NCBI GenBank assembly: GCA_004194705.1
Contig: SADC01000016.1
Coordinates: 1-64,000 of the forward strand
Source: Ditylenchus dipsaci
Lineage: Eukaryota > Nematoda > Chromadorea > Rhabditida > Anguinidae
Reading direction: 5' to 3'
Length of the DNA stretch: 64,000 nt
The position numbers and the translations under genes are program-made. Below, in pieces: positions 54,101-64,000 of the stretch (positions are counted from its first letter, which is position 1; each line of letters starts with the position of its first letter). The notes under the pieces were generated by a model that saw only the letters and a list, made by a program, of their open reading frames with translations, was not told the origin of the DNA and did not search any database.

Positions 54101-57100
54101 AAATACTTTTCTTCTGCCGTACAAAAACTTTTTTGTCGCAAAATTTTTTTGCTTCACGACAAAAGAAAAATGCGTTGTGACAGAAAAAGGTATTTTAGCG
54201 GCAAGAAAAATGTTTTTTTGCCCGTTGCAGTTGGTTTACTCGGCTGTTGTGCCAACGTTTATTAAAATCTATGTGGACCAAATTTAAATGCTCGGTTCTA
54301 CCGTAAAAACAAAGTCCCCATAAAATTAATATTGTTCAGAGCTGCTTATGAAATTTTCTTAACCTCCACGCGCTCTACCGAATCCGCTTTTTAAATTTTA
54401 GCTGAACACCCGAATCCTGATTTATTCTAATCTCTATAAACACACCTGGTCAAAGATCCTTCCTCCACATCATCCATTTCAATAGCTTTTTTCACCGATT
54501 CAATCATATAATACTGCTCCATCAGCACATATTTTCCTAATACTTCCTGCAAAAATGAGCATTGAAGCAGCCATATATTCTTCTTGAACACTATCCTTAC
54601 CTGCATTTTCAAACTCAAAGAAGTTCTGTGCAGCAATCCATCTAATTTTTGAGTTCTTTCCAACTTTTGCACCTTGACTCGCTCCTGGTCAGCTTTGCGC
54701 TGCTCTGCAGTCTCATAAAATTCATCGTCAAAAACCTCCACTTCGGGCAAATTCCCAGTAGTGGGACTGCTCGGTGACTTCGGGCTCATCGACTCTTTTT
54801 TGTAGTTGCGCTCGTTCTCACTCTCGCTCAGAGGTCGGGCGGGGCTTCTCCCAGACGTCGTTTTAAGAAACGCCAATAGAGCTCAGATCGAGTATGCATC
54901 AAAGTGATTTCAGAGAGGAGCACATCCAGTTCCAGGGCATCCATTTTTTCTGAAAGTGAGAAAAATGTTAAAATATTGATTTATTACGGTCTACAAGTTC
55001 AAATTTCTCTCTCGGGAAGATTATTCAGGTTCTATTCGAATTCGCGCCTTTTTTGACGCTCTGCTTTTTCGTAACTCACAATTTTTTTAAAGTAAAGCAA
55101 GGCTTCATTTATCGCTAAACCATGAGAGGTTTTAAAAGATAAAAAAACTTTTCTGGCACCATTAAAAATTTGTCTTGGAGCTATTCCCGCTTAAAAAAAA
55201 ACGTCTCACCAGACGTGTTATCAGCCACTCCTCGAACATACTCCTCCACCTGCCTTGCTTTGAACTCCAGCTGGCGTTTTTGAATGAAGGCATTAATGAC
55301 TCGCACAGTTTGTTTGTCGCATTCCACCTGCAACACAAATACTTGCTCTGGAAATATAAGAAAATATCAGCATTACCTGTACAAGTTCAATCAAATTCAG
55401 TAGTTTGTCAGGTCCATAGAAACTGTCGATAAGTGGCTGGTGCAGCTCGATTATTCTGGCTATACCTAAACACGGGAATTTTTTTTAAAAGGTATTTTTT
55501 TTTGACAATGCGCCGATTTTTTTCGCCGAAATAGTCTAGACCTCTAGCACAGTTTGCATAGAATAATACTGTAATTTATCTAAAGGTCTATAGCGCCAGT
55601 CGCTATTTTTCTCACACCCTCTAAGGTGATGATCTATTAATGGGTGGTGATACAGTAAAAGAAGTACACTAATCCGAAATACGGGCCATTCGGCTAACTG
55701 GGGGAGCTTCCAAAAGTGGGAGGTAGGCAAAATTATTCGAAGGTTGAAAACACTGTAGGTAAAATTGACTCCGCAAAATCACCGCCTTATTAGCATACCC
55801 TCAAAAATCATGGTTAAAGTGTCTGCATAAATGACATTCTTGCGTTTGTCATCAGTACCACCAGCTTGCAGTATCTGACAATAAAATAATTAAATCTACC
55901 GGGCATAACTTGGAACCGACAAAATTTACCTTGAAATTGTCCTCGCCTAACTTCTCAATTTTGGCACACAAATAACATCCAAATCGCTTCAATCCACTGG
56001 AGTGTTCATTGATCAGAGGAAATAGTTTGAAGAAGCGTTCCATGGAGGCTACATCATTCACGGCTAGAGCTTCGTCAAACCTGCGCTCAATTATCACCTT
56101 GAGTTGAGCAGCAGATTTGCGGAGCACATCGTAGCAGTCCTTCATCGACTGCCCCGAGTCTAAATTTTTTTGAGTTTTTTCAGGTTTTCACACTGAGTGC
56201 CCTCCACCTTTGACATCCACCTGCTCATTGGTCATTTTGAAAACTGCGCTGTCCAGAGCGAAAAATCGATGTACGTGATGAGCAGCTTCATCGTACTCCT
56301 CCTGTTTCATAGCCAGTTCCACACCCTCAGCACAGGTGCGCAGATCTCGGAGATCACCCACCCTTTGTAGACACTCAACTACTCGACCTGTTTAGAAAAT
56401 AGAAAATTCTTATTGAGCGCAACAAAGTTTTGAAAATAATTATAAATAATAACTAAAAAATTTTGGTCTTTTCTTTTTCGCTTTTTTTAATCTATAAGGC
56501 AGGCCTCATTACTGGAAACCGGATAGTTTGGGATACAATCAGTTAGGATAGTGAAGACTGGCAAGGAGTCGCACTACACTATCCTGCCAAAAGTTGCACT
56601 ATATAAAAAATTGCATCATAGTGGGCACTATATCAGGACTCGACTGTAGCTATAAAATTAAAAAAGGGTGAAACCATCCCTCTTTGAGCTTAAGGTTATG
56701 CCTAAGTTCAAACAAAAGTAGTAATTGAGGTGGCAACCGGACATTTAGCATAAATTGAGCTAAATGTCCGCCGGAGGACAAAAATTTAACCAATTTTTTG
56801 GCGACGGATCGAGCTGATTTTTCAGAACTAGTCACTCTTAACTTAAGAGTCTTAAGCATGTCAACAGAACCTGAAAAAATCAGCTTGATCCGTCGCCAGA
56901 AAGTGGACTTGAAAAAAGTTCTCCGGCGGACATTTAGCACAATTTATACTAAATGTCAGGTTGCCGTAGAGGTACAGTCGATGCTTTCTATAAGAACAGA
57001 AATGCGAAAATTGCAAAATAATGCACAATTTTGTTTTACAATTTCTGCGATATTTAATTTTTACATAACATGCCTCGAAATAAAAAAATTTACCGTAGAA

Positions 57101-57842
57101 GCCGATGGAGGGGTATTTTGACTATTTTGCACGGAACATATTGGCTGGGCCTTTTTGTCAGTGGCACAGCCAAAATACCCGGTACAAAATGGCACAGCCA
57201 TTTGGAGAGCTCTTTAGAGCGCTGACTATATTTAAAACATCCTTTTTTAATCCTAATAAACTGGCTGAACCATAAACTGTCATTATTTTAAAACTTAGCG
57301 GCTAGGAAAAAAGGCCGTCTGAATCTTACAAAATCATTGATCAAATTAAAAAAATAAATATATCATTTTACAAAAAAAAACGAAAATTTAATCAAGTCTA
57401 ACCTCTAGCCTGGTCCAAGACAGAAACTCGACTGGAAATATTCTCAGCCAGCACAGATATGTTTTTCAAATTGCTGGCTAATAATTTGGCATCTCCTTCA
57501 AATGAATGCACTTCACTGTTGAAGCGAGCTACGGACTGGTTGAATGAATGCAGAAAATCTTTACCTCCTAGAAATAAAAAAAAGATTTTTTGACTCTAAA
57601 CGCATTTGACCCACCAACGTTGTGCCAACATTATCCAGTTCTCTATGTATTTCACCTAATAGGCGTTCCTCAGTTCCCTTGCACATTTGCAACTCCATCC
57701 GCAGTTCGCCTAAAAGGTCGCTAAAGTCAAAGCAGAGCTCGAGGTGCTGTTGTTCATGGCCAGCATTTTGGCCATCTTGGTCTTCGTCCTCTTCTAGTTT
57801 GACGTCTAACATATTTTTTGGCTTCCATTGCAATGGTCGGCT
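42190..57842 (-). CDS. COG4: Conserved oligomeric Golgi complex subunit 4
   Basis: COG4 is part of the tether for retrograde transport in the Golgi. Fifteen exons: 57842-57615 (ATG probably 57812), 57567-57403, 56387-56208, 56159-55930, 55874-55799, 55465-55377, 55327-55210, 54949-54601, 54546-54446, 51951-51801, 51743-51525, 51480-51344, 46557-46407, 46360-46184, 42348-42190; about 833 residues. Marks: [77 protein letters not shown], and C-terminal [13 protein letters not shown]. Splice phases are consistent except two single-base losses: exon 1/2 junction (57615) and inside exon 8 near 54840 (C run). Intron 14 starts with GC (CAG/GCAAGT). RPS3A lies in intron 12 and NUDT2, opposite strand, in intron 14. 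An acceptor ends 30 nt before the ATG. Confidence 0.9.
42470..42775. repeat. ACCGGTTAT array between direct repeats, COG4 intron 14
   Basis: Five or so ACCGGTTNTATA units at 42620-42675; flanking it, GGGACATGCCCATCGCAGAT (42461) and GGGCATGCCCGTCGCCGATG (42710) begin diverged direct copies of about 65 bp. Confidence 0.55.
43629..44217 (+). CDS. NUDT2: Ap4A hydrolase (Nudix hydrolase NUDT2)
   Basis: Asymmetrically cleaves diadenosine tetraphosphate to AMP and ATP. Four exons: 43629-43729, 43777-43790, 43847-43917, 43966-44217; 145 residues (human 147), all phases agree. Exon 2 is only 14 nt and encodes TPPK with a split Trp and Gly. The Nudix box spans residues about 39-61: [20 protein letters not shown] then A-S-I, with Ser where the consensus has Gly. 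HHWTPPKG before it is the asymmetric Ap4A hydrolase signature. The acceptor TATAG ends one base before the ATG, suggesting trans-splicing. The gene lies wholly within COG4 intron 14 on the opposite strand. AATAAA is at 44265-44270. Confidence 0.93.
44265..44270 (+). terminator. Poly(A) signal of NUDT2
   Basis: AATAAA 48 nt after the NUDT2 stop codon, followed by GTGTTATCTG. Confidence 0.6.
44815..45045. repeat. GC-rich island with inverted GGCGC/CCCCGCC units
   Basis: About 230 bp far richer in GC than its surroundings, with CACGCCCC, CCGGCACCGCCC and GGGGCGCCCGGGG units. Proline/arginine frames here on several strands are compositional. It may be a dispersed GC-rich repeat like the hAT ends at 2937-3135, but ends and duplication were not found. 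Confidence 0.4.
45865..46046. mobile_element. Tigger/pogo-type MITE in COG4 intron 14
   Basis: Ends CAGTCGACTCTCGATTTAAC (from 45867) and inverse (to 46044), TA flanks. Inner units are CGATTTAACATACA. Confidence 0.82.
47443..47913. mobile_element. Near-perfect palindromic element with 9-bp target duplication
   Basis: 453 bp (47452-47904) in which the left arm, GGCTATAAGTAGTTTACGCC onward, is mirrored almost base for base by the right, around a centre at about 47678. It is flanked by ATAAGGTTT (47443-47451 and 47905-47913). The outer zones are three TTTACGCCCTCAAAA units each. The 9-bp duplication suggests a MULE-type mover. In COG4 intron 12. Confidence 0.82.
47996..50575. mobile_element. 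Element with TTCGTCCAAAA arrays enclosing RPS3A
   Basis: The left end, GGGTGCCATGGCATTTCGTC (from 48004), leads into about 13 TTCGTCCAAAAN units to 48205. The right end is the inverse: TTTGGACGAA units from 50385, ending GACGAAATGCCATGGCACC at 50567. An exact 8-bp repeat ACAGTTTA lies outside both ends (47996-48003 and 50568-50575). The 2.56 kb interior contains an inverted pair at 48305-48575 and the complete RPS3A gene. Caution: the flanks are themselves ACAGTTT-rich arrays, so the 8-bp repeat is weaker evidence here than elsewhere. Confidence 0.7.
49059..50122 (-). CDS. RPS3A: 40S ribosomal protein S3a (eS1)
   Basis: Structural protein of the small ribosomal subunit. Seven exons: 50122-50049, 49993-49911, 49868-49832, 49782-49633, 49582-49476, 49429-49366, 49319-49059; about 258 residues. 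Marks: [67 protein letters not shown] and the ending [14 protein letters not shown] tail ([11 protein letters not shown]). One base is missing at about 49681 within NFHGM, almost certainly an assembly error because both sides are fully conserved. A TTTTTAG acceptor lies 15-18 nt before the ATG. Introns are 42-60 nt. Same strand as COG4, inside its intron 12, and enclosed by the TTCGTCCAAAA inverted arrays. It is intron-bearing, so not a processed copy. Confidence 0.94.
52322..52500 (+). repeat. GGTAAGGGTAGA simple-repeat tract
   Basis: Imperfect tandem GAGGTAAGGGTAAAAG-like units over about 180 bp, within the element at 52064-53998. It is purine-rich on the plus strand and superficially telomere-like but irregular. 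Confidence 0.7.
53567..53756. mobile_element. Tigger/pogo-type MITE
   Basis: Ends CAGTCAACTCTCGATTTAAC (from 53569) and the inverse AAATCGAGATTTGACTG (to 53754), TA flanks. Inner units are TTCGTTAAATCGAGAG. Nested in the 52064-53998 element. Confidence 0.82.
56715..56975. repeat. Foldback element in COG4 intron 2
   Basis: Outer ends GGCAACCGGACATTTAGC and the inverse (to about 56968), inner arms TTTGGCGACGGATCGAGCTG and inverse. Flanks are similar (TTGAGGT / TAGAGGT) but not identical, so no target duplication is claimed. Confidence 0.6.
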
Positions 57843-58249
57843 CTGGAAAAGGTAGATTTTTAAGGTGATATGCAGTGCTGGTCACGCCCAGAAAAAAACT
57901 TGGAAGCAGAACCCAAAGCAGAGCGAAATATAAAAAATTAAAAGCCAAAGCACGATTTTTTAAGGCCTAGACTTAGAGCCGGAGCGGGTTTTTTTATTTG
58001 ACCAGCATTCGTAATGCAAAAAATTACCCTGTTCGAATAAGTAAAAGAATCTGCTGGATCATCACTGTCAAACATCTTTTCGCACCGTTTTTTTTTGTAA
58101 ACTGACACAAAATGTAAAAAGAGCAGTAATAAAAATGTATTTCAAACGTGTTAAACAGAGTGCCAACTCTTTTTTTCGCATTTTCGAAAAGGGAATATGT
58201 TACGGCTGTATCTGAACTCGTAAAATTTAAACTGATAAAACATGAGACT

Positions 58250-58440
58250 CTTGGCGCTACTGTAATCCCCCCCCCCAAATGCTACTGTAATATAACCCCC
58301 CCCCCAAACCGACTTTTTTAGGGATGGTCAAAAATCATTTTTATACAATAATTTCGCCATAAAAAGACCAGAAAAGCAATTTAGATGGGACTGCGGGCTG
58401 TATTGGGAGGGGAAGGGAATAATATAGGGGCCACTTTTCG
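58250..58440. repeat. Fragment of the 19832-20792 palindromic family
   Basis: TAATATAACCCCCCCCCCAAA, TAATTTCGCCATAAAAAGAC, CAGAAAAGCAATTTAGATGG and GGGAGGGGAAGGGAAT follow in the same order as in the left arm at 19855-20050. Confidence 0.65.
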
Positions 58441-58790
58441 AGATGGTTGGGATCCTTAGAGTATTAATTCTTCGGTACGTGACAAAATATACTGCAAAAT
58501 ACTGCCCGGGACAAAATACTGCCGCATCAAAATCACTCCAAAACCAAAATGTGGCTAGGGCAGGGCTCTCATCTGTACTTATTTATAAGATTTGTACTTA
58601 TTTTCGCCTTGTGTACTTATTTCGTACTTATTTTTTGATTTAGCTCTAAAATATGTAAGAAAACATTCAAATTGTTCAAAATTTTCACCTGCGGCGCAGT
58701 TCTTCGTTCAATTTTTTCAAGTGCGCGTCAACTTTCATATCGACTGTGCCGCCGTCTACCACCTGCTCACGAAGGATGGAGAAGTTTTAA

Positions 58791-59032
58791 AGAAAATTCA
58801 TGGAGGCAAAAAATATCGGCCCTATTCATTTTTAGGTGCCCACATTTTTTGCTTTGGTCCCCCTGTTGTTTTGAAGGTGATCAGTATCAATATAACTATT
58901 ATGGACAGGGGGACCAAGGCATTTTTCAACAAAAAACAACAGGGGGACCAAGGCAAAAAATGTGGGCACCTAAAGGTGAATAGGGCCCATATGGAGGACT
59001 TGTAAAGAAAATTCATGGAGGCAAAAAATATG
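58791..59032. repeat. Foldback repeat between 27-bp direct repeats
   Basis: AAGAAAATTCATGGAGGCAA and the following AAATAT occur at 58791-58817 and again ending near 59032. Between them, GGTGCCCACATTTTTTGC and TTGGTCCCCCTGTTGTTTT have inverse copies around 58890-58975. This could be an insertion or a local duplication. Confidence 0.55.
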
Positions 59033-59391
59033 TTTAAAATCTTTTGTTTGGTTTTGTTCACTTGAAAATGTTATCTTTTGTTGTAGAATAAAAAGTTTGA
59101 GCCAATTTTAACGTGTTTTGGAAAATGTTAGTTTTAGTTTCACGATTAGTCACGATCACATTAGTTTCACGATCGTAGACTTGTTAATTTCCGTCTTCAG
59201 ATATTCTTGTTCACACCATTTTGGCACAGCGAGGCTTGCGACAGTAGTAAAGCACTTCCAGAGACGTGACATTTCACATTTCATTGAGCACATCCACTAC
59301 GGACTGTTGATAGAGCCTCGACCCTAAAAGGGTAAAATCGCATAACTATGTCGAGTGGAAAAATAAAGTTTACCTGCGTAGAGTATAATGA

Positions 59392-59628
59392 GTTTACCTC
59401 TTTGACTGCTGATGAAACGAGGCTCAGCCCCTTTGACGACCTTGCACAGCACTTGCCTTCTTTCAGTGTGAAACTGACTTACATGGCGATTTTCTGGAAA
59501 CGAAGGATCATCTGTACCGGAGAGCTGCCCTTGATGAAATTCTTCGTCCAACGCTGGCTCTTCATCACTTGAGTTTCCGAAAACGTCGATGTCTTCTTCA
59601 CTTTCGCTAACTATCTTGATTTGCCTAG
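59392..59628 (-). CDS. Orphan internal exon, acidic/serine-rich
   Basis: After acceptor TTGTTTCTAG (exon from 59628) an uninterrupted frame IKIVSESEEDIDVFGNSSDE and on to ISSQRG ends at a GTAAAC donor near 59391. The composition and splice sites look coding, but I recognise no family and found no neighbouring exon. It lies upstream of COG4 on the same strand and is not needed to complete COG4. Confidence 0.35.
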
Positions 59629-59939
59629 AAACAAAAATAATAAATAAAGCAGAAGTAAATCAACAACAGCTATGAACCAACAAAAAAAACGTCCAATACA
59701 AGAAAATATGAATCACAAAGACTCCAGAAGATCTTTTTACGAGCTATAAAAATGTGAGGAGACAAATTTACGAGTTCCATGATTTTCAAAACTCGTTTTT
59801 ACGAGTTCCATGTTTTTCAAAACTCGTTTTCGCGGGTTCCATGTTTTTCGAAACTAGTTTTTACGAGTTATAATTTTACGAGTCTCATGTTTTACCAGTT
59901 CGAAATTTACGAGTTCAGATACAGCCATATGTTACAGTG

Positions 59940-60115
59940 ATGGGAATGAAAACTTTGGGAAAAAAGTACATTTGGCCCAAAAAATAAAATTTGGTCATTT
60001 TTCGTCAAAAATTGCCATTTTATCCAGTGCTTAAAAGATTTTGACGTAAAACTTCAAAAATAAAAAAGATTTGGGGTCCAAAGAAAAGTACAAATCTTTT
60101 TAAAAAGTAAGATTC
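59940..60115. repeat. Dispersed repeat shared with 23825-23990
   Basis: AATTTGGTCATTTTTCGTCAAAAATTGCCATTTTATCCAGTGCTTA at 59985-60030 has a close relative at about 23875-23930; ends GATGGGAAT and ATTCCCATC are inverted. Confidence 0.55.
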
Positions 60116-61704
60116 CCATCCCTGATATATTATACTAGGATCTGCAGGCGCCTATGCCGTTCGGAAACATTTGTAGGTCGGGCACTATTCCTGTGGTTCG
60201 GGAAAATTAGTGGTTCACGTACATTAGTAGTTCGGGTAGATTAATCTTAGGGTTAGGGTAGATCATCCACCCTACTTGTTAACCCACTTGCTCTACCTCG
60301 CCTATCCTCGCCTACCCTTGCCTATTCTCGCCTACAAATGTAGTTTTAAATCTGGGGTGGGTATACTATAGTTCAGTGGGGTGGTTATGCTATAATTTAG
60401 CTCAAGTCATAATTTTCTCAGGTGCTCCTACTCATCCTATACACGATGCAAAAAAACTCGAAAAAAAAAATTCCCACAAGTTACTAATTTTTTTTAACTC
60501 GAGTGTCAGCGAGCTCGAGCTTTATTCACTCATAAAGTTGCAAAAATTAGGCGAGCATTCGATTGCGGATTTTTTTATGCAGATTTTACATTTGCGGATT
60601 GTCATATGCGGATTCACGCAGTTGGATTCCACATTTGCGTACTCTCAAATGGGGATATGCACTTGCGGATCCTACACTTGCGGATTGCACATTTGCGGAT
60701 TTTTTTTACGGATTCCACACTTGTAGACTCTACATTTGCGGATTTTTAAATGCGGATTTCACAGTTGAGGATTATTCACTTGCGGAGTCTAGTTTTAAAT
60801 TCGCGGACTTGTTACATGCGTACTCTGCATTTGCGGATTTTCATATGCGTACTTAACATTTGTGGATTTTTATATGCGCACTCAATTCTACTTTTCTTCT
60901 CATAGATGACTTTTTTTAGAGCTATTAAAGAAGAACAAACGACCGAAACGAATTTGAGCGAATATGAAAAGATCCAGCCGTCCACGCTCTGATCAAGCTA
61001 CAGCAACATATCAAGCAATCAGAGACCTTATATTGACGTACGATACAGCAAACCAGGGTTGGCAAGAAGTGGTTTTTCAGGCCACATCTGAGTCCATCTT
61101 ATTTTTCGTGAAATTTTATGAAGGTTGCTTCGATTTTTCCGCTATAATATGCGCTTGCAAGATTTCGAAAAAAATAACGAAAATGTTTTTAGATTTGTAT
61201 ATAAAAATGTTAGATGCGCTGATAGAATACACTAGAAAACTAGCAATGAAGGTGAAAAATTGATTTTTTCAAAATTTCACTTGTTGGCCTGAATGCTACC
61301 TATTGCCAACACTGCCGCAAACCAAACCCTCCTCCATTTGAAATCCCTCAATTCCGCCTAATGAACGAAGGATTTGATACCTGGGCGTCTTGCCGGAAAC
61401 CTCAAGTATAACATCTTGCCTTTCTTTTAAGCACAAACATGTATGATTGAAGTTGCTTTTAAAAAAATTTCTTGCACTGGCCCCCTCCCCTTCAATTAAA
61501 GATGGTGGATTTTAGCCTGGATTCAGAACGGATTTTCGTGTTCAAGCCTGATTTTCGGCCTGCTAATTCGCTAACCTATGTCGGATATCTCTGAGGAGCC
61601 CTCAAGTATAAAATCTTGGCTTTCTTTTATGCACAAACACTTCTGATTAAACTTGTTTTTTAAAAAAGGTTTCGTTTCCTTCTTCATTGAAGATGGGGCT
61701 AAAG

Positions 61705-62176
61705 TATGGTATACCACATGTTCCCAAACTGGGGTTTGACCACATATTTGAACGTTTCAGGTCGTAATTAGTACGAAAAACATGTTTTCCGGTGGCGGAA
61801 AGACATCTGGAGCAAAAAAAATTTTTTTTTGAAAAGTGTTCAAAATCTACATTTTTTGACCAAAAATTCATTTTTTTTTCATTTTTTTGTTGAAATCGTC
61901 GTCTCCGTTTTTTATCTGCTCATTTTTTTGATTAAGGTGTTTATAAAGTATATAAGTATATAAGTCAGCATGTGGGTTGTTATGGTGTTGCACACTTTTC
62001 ATCGTTTTTGAAAAATTGAACCATGAAACCCACCTTGTGGTTTTGGTCGATTTCGGTCAAATTTTTTTTTGCACATGTCTTTCCGCCACCGGAAAACATG
62101 TTTTTCGTACTAATTACGACCTGAAACGTTCGAATTAGGGTCAAAACTTACTTTTGGGAACATGTGGTATACCATA
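61705..62176. mobile_element. Inverted-repeat element TGGTATACCACATG with TA flanks
   Basis: Ends TGGTATACCACATGTTCCCA (from 61707) and inverse (to 62174), TA on each side. Long inner arms are CGTAATTAGTACGAAAAACA, GTTTTCCGGTGGCGGAAAGA and inverses. 468 bp, no coding content. Confidence 0.7.
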
Positions 62177-62486
62177 ATCCTGCCGAAGATGGTAGATTTT
62201 GGTCTAGTTTTTTGGTACTCACTCTGACTTGAACCATCTGGATTATAGCTGAACCACATTGAGTGTCCTTGAAACACCTTGATGGTACCTGAACCATACG
62301 GAGAGCACCGGAACCACCTGGAGGGTACTTGAATCGCCGGGAGTGTACCTCAACTGCCTATCTAAAAGGTATTTCAGCCACCTGGTGGGTACCCATAACG
62401 CCTGGAGGGTTTCTCTTTTAAAAAGCCATGCCCACGCAAATAAAATTTGGTGCCTGGGGATTCAATTTTTTCACTAATCATCGAAC

Positions 62487-62592
62487 TTGCGTACGGATTT
62501 TTCAACTTGTTTTCTAACAAAACTATACCTAAAATTGAATTCTAGGCCTTGTTTTGTTAGAAATCAAGTTTAAAAATCCATACACAAGTTTA
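62487..62592. repeat. Short palindrome TTTCTAACAAAAC...GTTTTGTTAGAAA
   Basis: Imperfect inverted arms from CTTGCGTACGGATTTTTCAA to the matching right arm ending CATACACAAG; the centre is near 62540. Confidence 0.55.
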
Positions 62593-62859
62593 ATGATTAG
62601 GAAAAAAATTTGTATTCCCGCGCACCACCTCTTATTAGCGTGGGTATGCCCATGCAAGTGTTCAAAACGATTGATATATTTTAATCGTACGCCGTTGAGG
62701 CTAATTCAGCCATATATTTCTAAATGTGTAAGAACTTATTTGAAAATTCGATATCTACAAATGAAAATACGAAAATAGTAAAAATCCGCAAAAAAAGATC
62801 CGCAAATATGTAAGCCGCAAGTAAAAATCCGCACTCGAAAATCCGCAAATGTTTTGTCA

Positions 62860-64000
62860 ACTTTTTTGTCAACTTTTTTTCATAGGTCGACTCAGAATTG
62901 TCTGCTCTATCTGATTTTGCAATAAAGAAGTAGCGGGCTAGTGACGCACTTGGTCCGTTCAGGCCAATTTAAAAAAATGTGTGTTATTTTGAAAACGTCA
63001 CTTTTAGAGTATTGGCCAAAATATCCGTAATTTTTAATATTCCAAAAAAAACTGCCTTGCTCATCGGGAAGAGGAGAGAATTCTGCGTCGTTTGACACCT
63101 CTGCCATTTTTTACCATATCAAAAATGTGGTTTTTTAAATGAAAGGAAAAATAAAATTTTTCAGCGGGAGTTCAAAAATTTTAATTTTAAATTGCAAAAA
63201 TTTTCAGAAAAATGACACAATATGCCAAAGGTAACTTTTAAGACTCATAATATTTTAGTTCGAACTACCCGAAAATGCAAAAATCTGGACCCCAAAATTT
63301 TGATGGCCTCCTTTTGAGAGGTTCAGAATTAGGCAAAGTGTCTTTTAAACGACTCAAAAAAAGTATAGTGAGAGACAAAAGATAACTGTTCCTACCAGTT
63401 CAAATTTTGGACATCATGCTGCCCGCAAAAATTATGGTTCTTCAGGCAAACTTTTGGCAGAGGCTCAACAACAAAACTTTTTAGTCCAAATTTGACTGAT
63501 AGTGGACACTTTTGACAGAAAATATATGTAATTTTGAGTCGATTTAGAAATCACAGCCCGAAAAAAAATTATCGCAGAAACAAAAATTCCAAATATGTTT
63601 GTTACAATATCCGACCTTAGTATAGAATACCCCTCCTAATACGGTGGCCACAATGGAGGCTCGAGGTCTGGGTCTTTGAGGTGATGTAGCTCAGCGAGAT
63701 TTTGTCATTTTACTGATCTGAAAAGTTTTTTGGCCTATTTTTAAGGTCCGCTACCGAATGAAATAAACTTTTTCACTATCGGATATGAAAAATTGAATTT
63801 TAGAAACGGACCTCGCATCTCACACCTCGAATTGTGGCCAAGGCATAAATGCGCACCTCCTCGAGAAGTACGCTATAAAAGAAATGTTTTATGCAATCAA
63901 TATTTCAGTTATGACTGCGATCAGCTCTATACAAGGGATTCGTTATATATAAATTCGACAAAAATTCGAAAAGAACTCTATGTTCAAGCAAGTCGTTAAT
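62860..64000. other. No gene recognised
   Basis: AT-rich end of the window. Short open frames at 62907-63107 (minus) and 63793-63999 (plus, running off the edge) have no recognisable domain. The minus frame could be a small exon but no supporting feature was found. Confidence 0.45.

Larger units (their letters stand above)
60540..62850. mobile_element. Region with TTGCGGATTTT arrays at both ends, inverted
   Basis: About 15 units of TTGCGGATTNTN/ATGCGGATTCAC at 60560-60880 and the inverse AAAATCCGCAAAT at 62785-62850. This suggests one 2.3 kb element, but the ends and a target duplication were not located. Open frames over the left array are repeat translations. The interior 60960-62780 holds the MITE at 61707-62174 and repeats, with no recognised gene. 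Confidence 0.5.

Noticed and set aside
58592..59061. Overlapping 80-137-residue frames on both strands
   Set aside because: They read through the foldback repeat at 58818-58985 and share its inverse; no domain or splice support.

Overview
This window is nuclear DNA of a metazoan, most likely an AT-rich invertebrate. The recognisable genes are animal housekeeping genes with spliceosomal introns, many of them only 43-52 nt long. Several start codons sit 1-40 nt downstream of a good splice acceptor, and three genes lie head-to-tail on the minus strand with about 140-150 nt between them. Both features point to spliced-leader trans-splicing and operons. The species cannot be named from the sequence.

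Layout. (1) 0-7 kb: a decayed carnitine/acylcarnitine-type mitochondrial carrier with an inverted partial copy, then nested DNA transposons: a foldback element containing a hAT element containing a MITE, and a 2.7 kb inverted-repeat element containing another hAT element. (2) 7.7-14.3 kb: remnant of a Maverick/Polinton-type virus-like element, with integrase, membrane-glycoprotein-like and capsid-like remnants. The capsid-like gene is broken by two insertions, one a 1.6 kb hAT that itself holds two MITEs. (3) 14.3-22 kb: no genes seen; foldback elements, tRNA-derived SINE heads and a palindromic hAT-like element. (4) 22-27.4 kb: parts of a C2H2-finger gene and two orphan exons. (5) 27.5-42 kb: the minus-strand series ERCC1, NUBP1, OXSM, and a cyclin K gene divergent from ERCC1. 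(6) 42.2-57.8 kb: a 15-exon COG4 gene on the minus strand with NUDT2 (opposite strand) and RPS3A (same strand) nested in its introns. (7) 58-64 kb: one orphan acidic exon and repeats.

The most striking pattern is a class of DNA elements whose terminal inverted repeats are arrays of short tandem units (about 10-17 bp), many flanked by 8-9 bp direct repeats. One of these, 48004-50567, encloses the whole intron-containing RPS3A gene and lies in a COG4 intron, which suggests a DNA-level gene capture. The gene models also imply repeated single-base losses next to G or C runs, most simply read as assembly errors. All product calls come from protein families I recognise; no database search was run.
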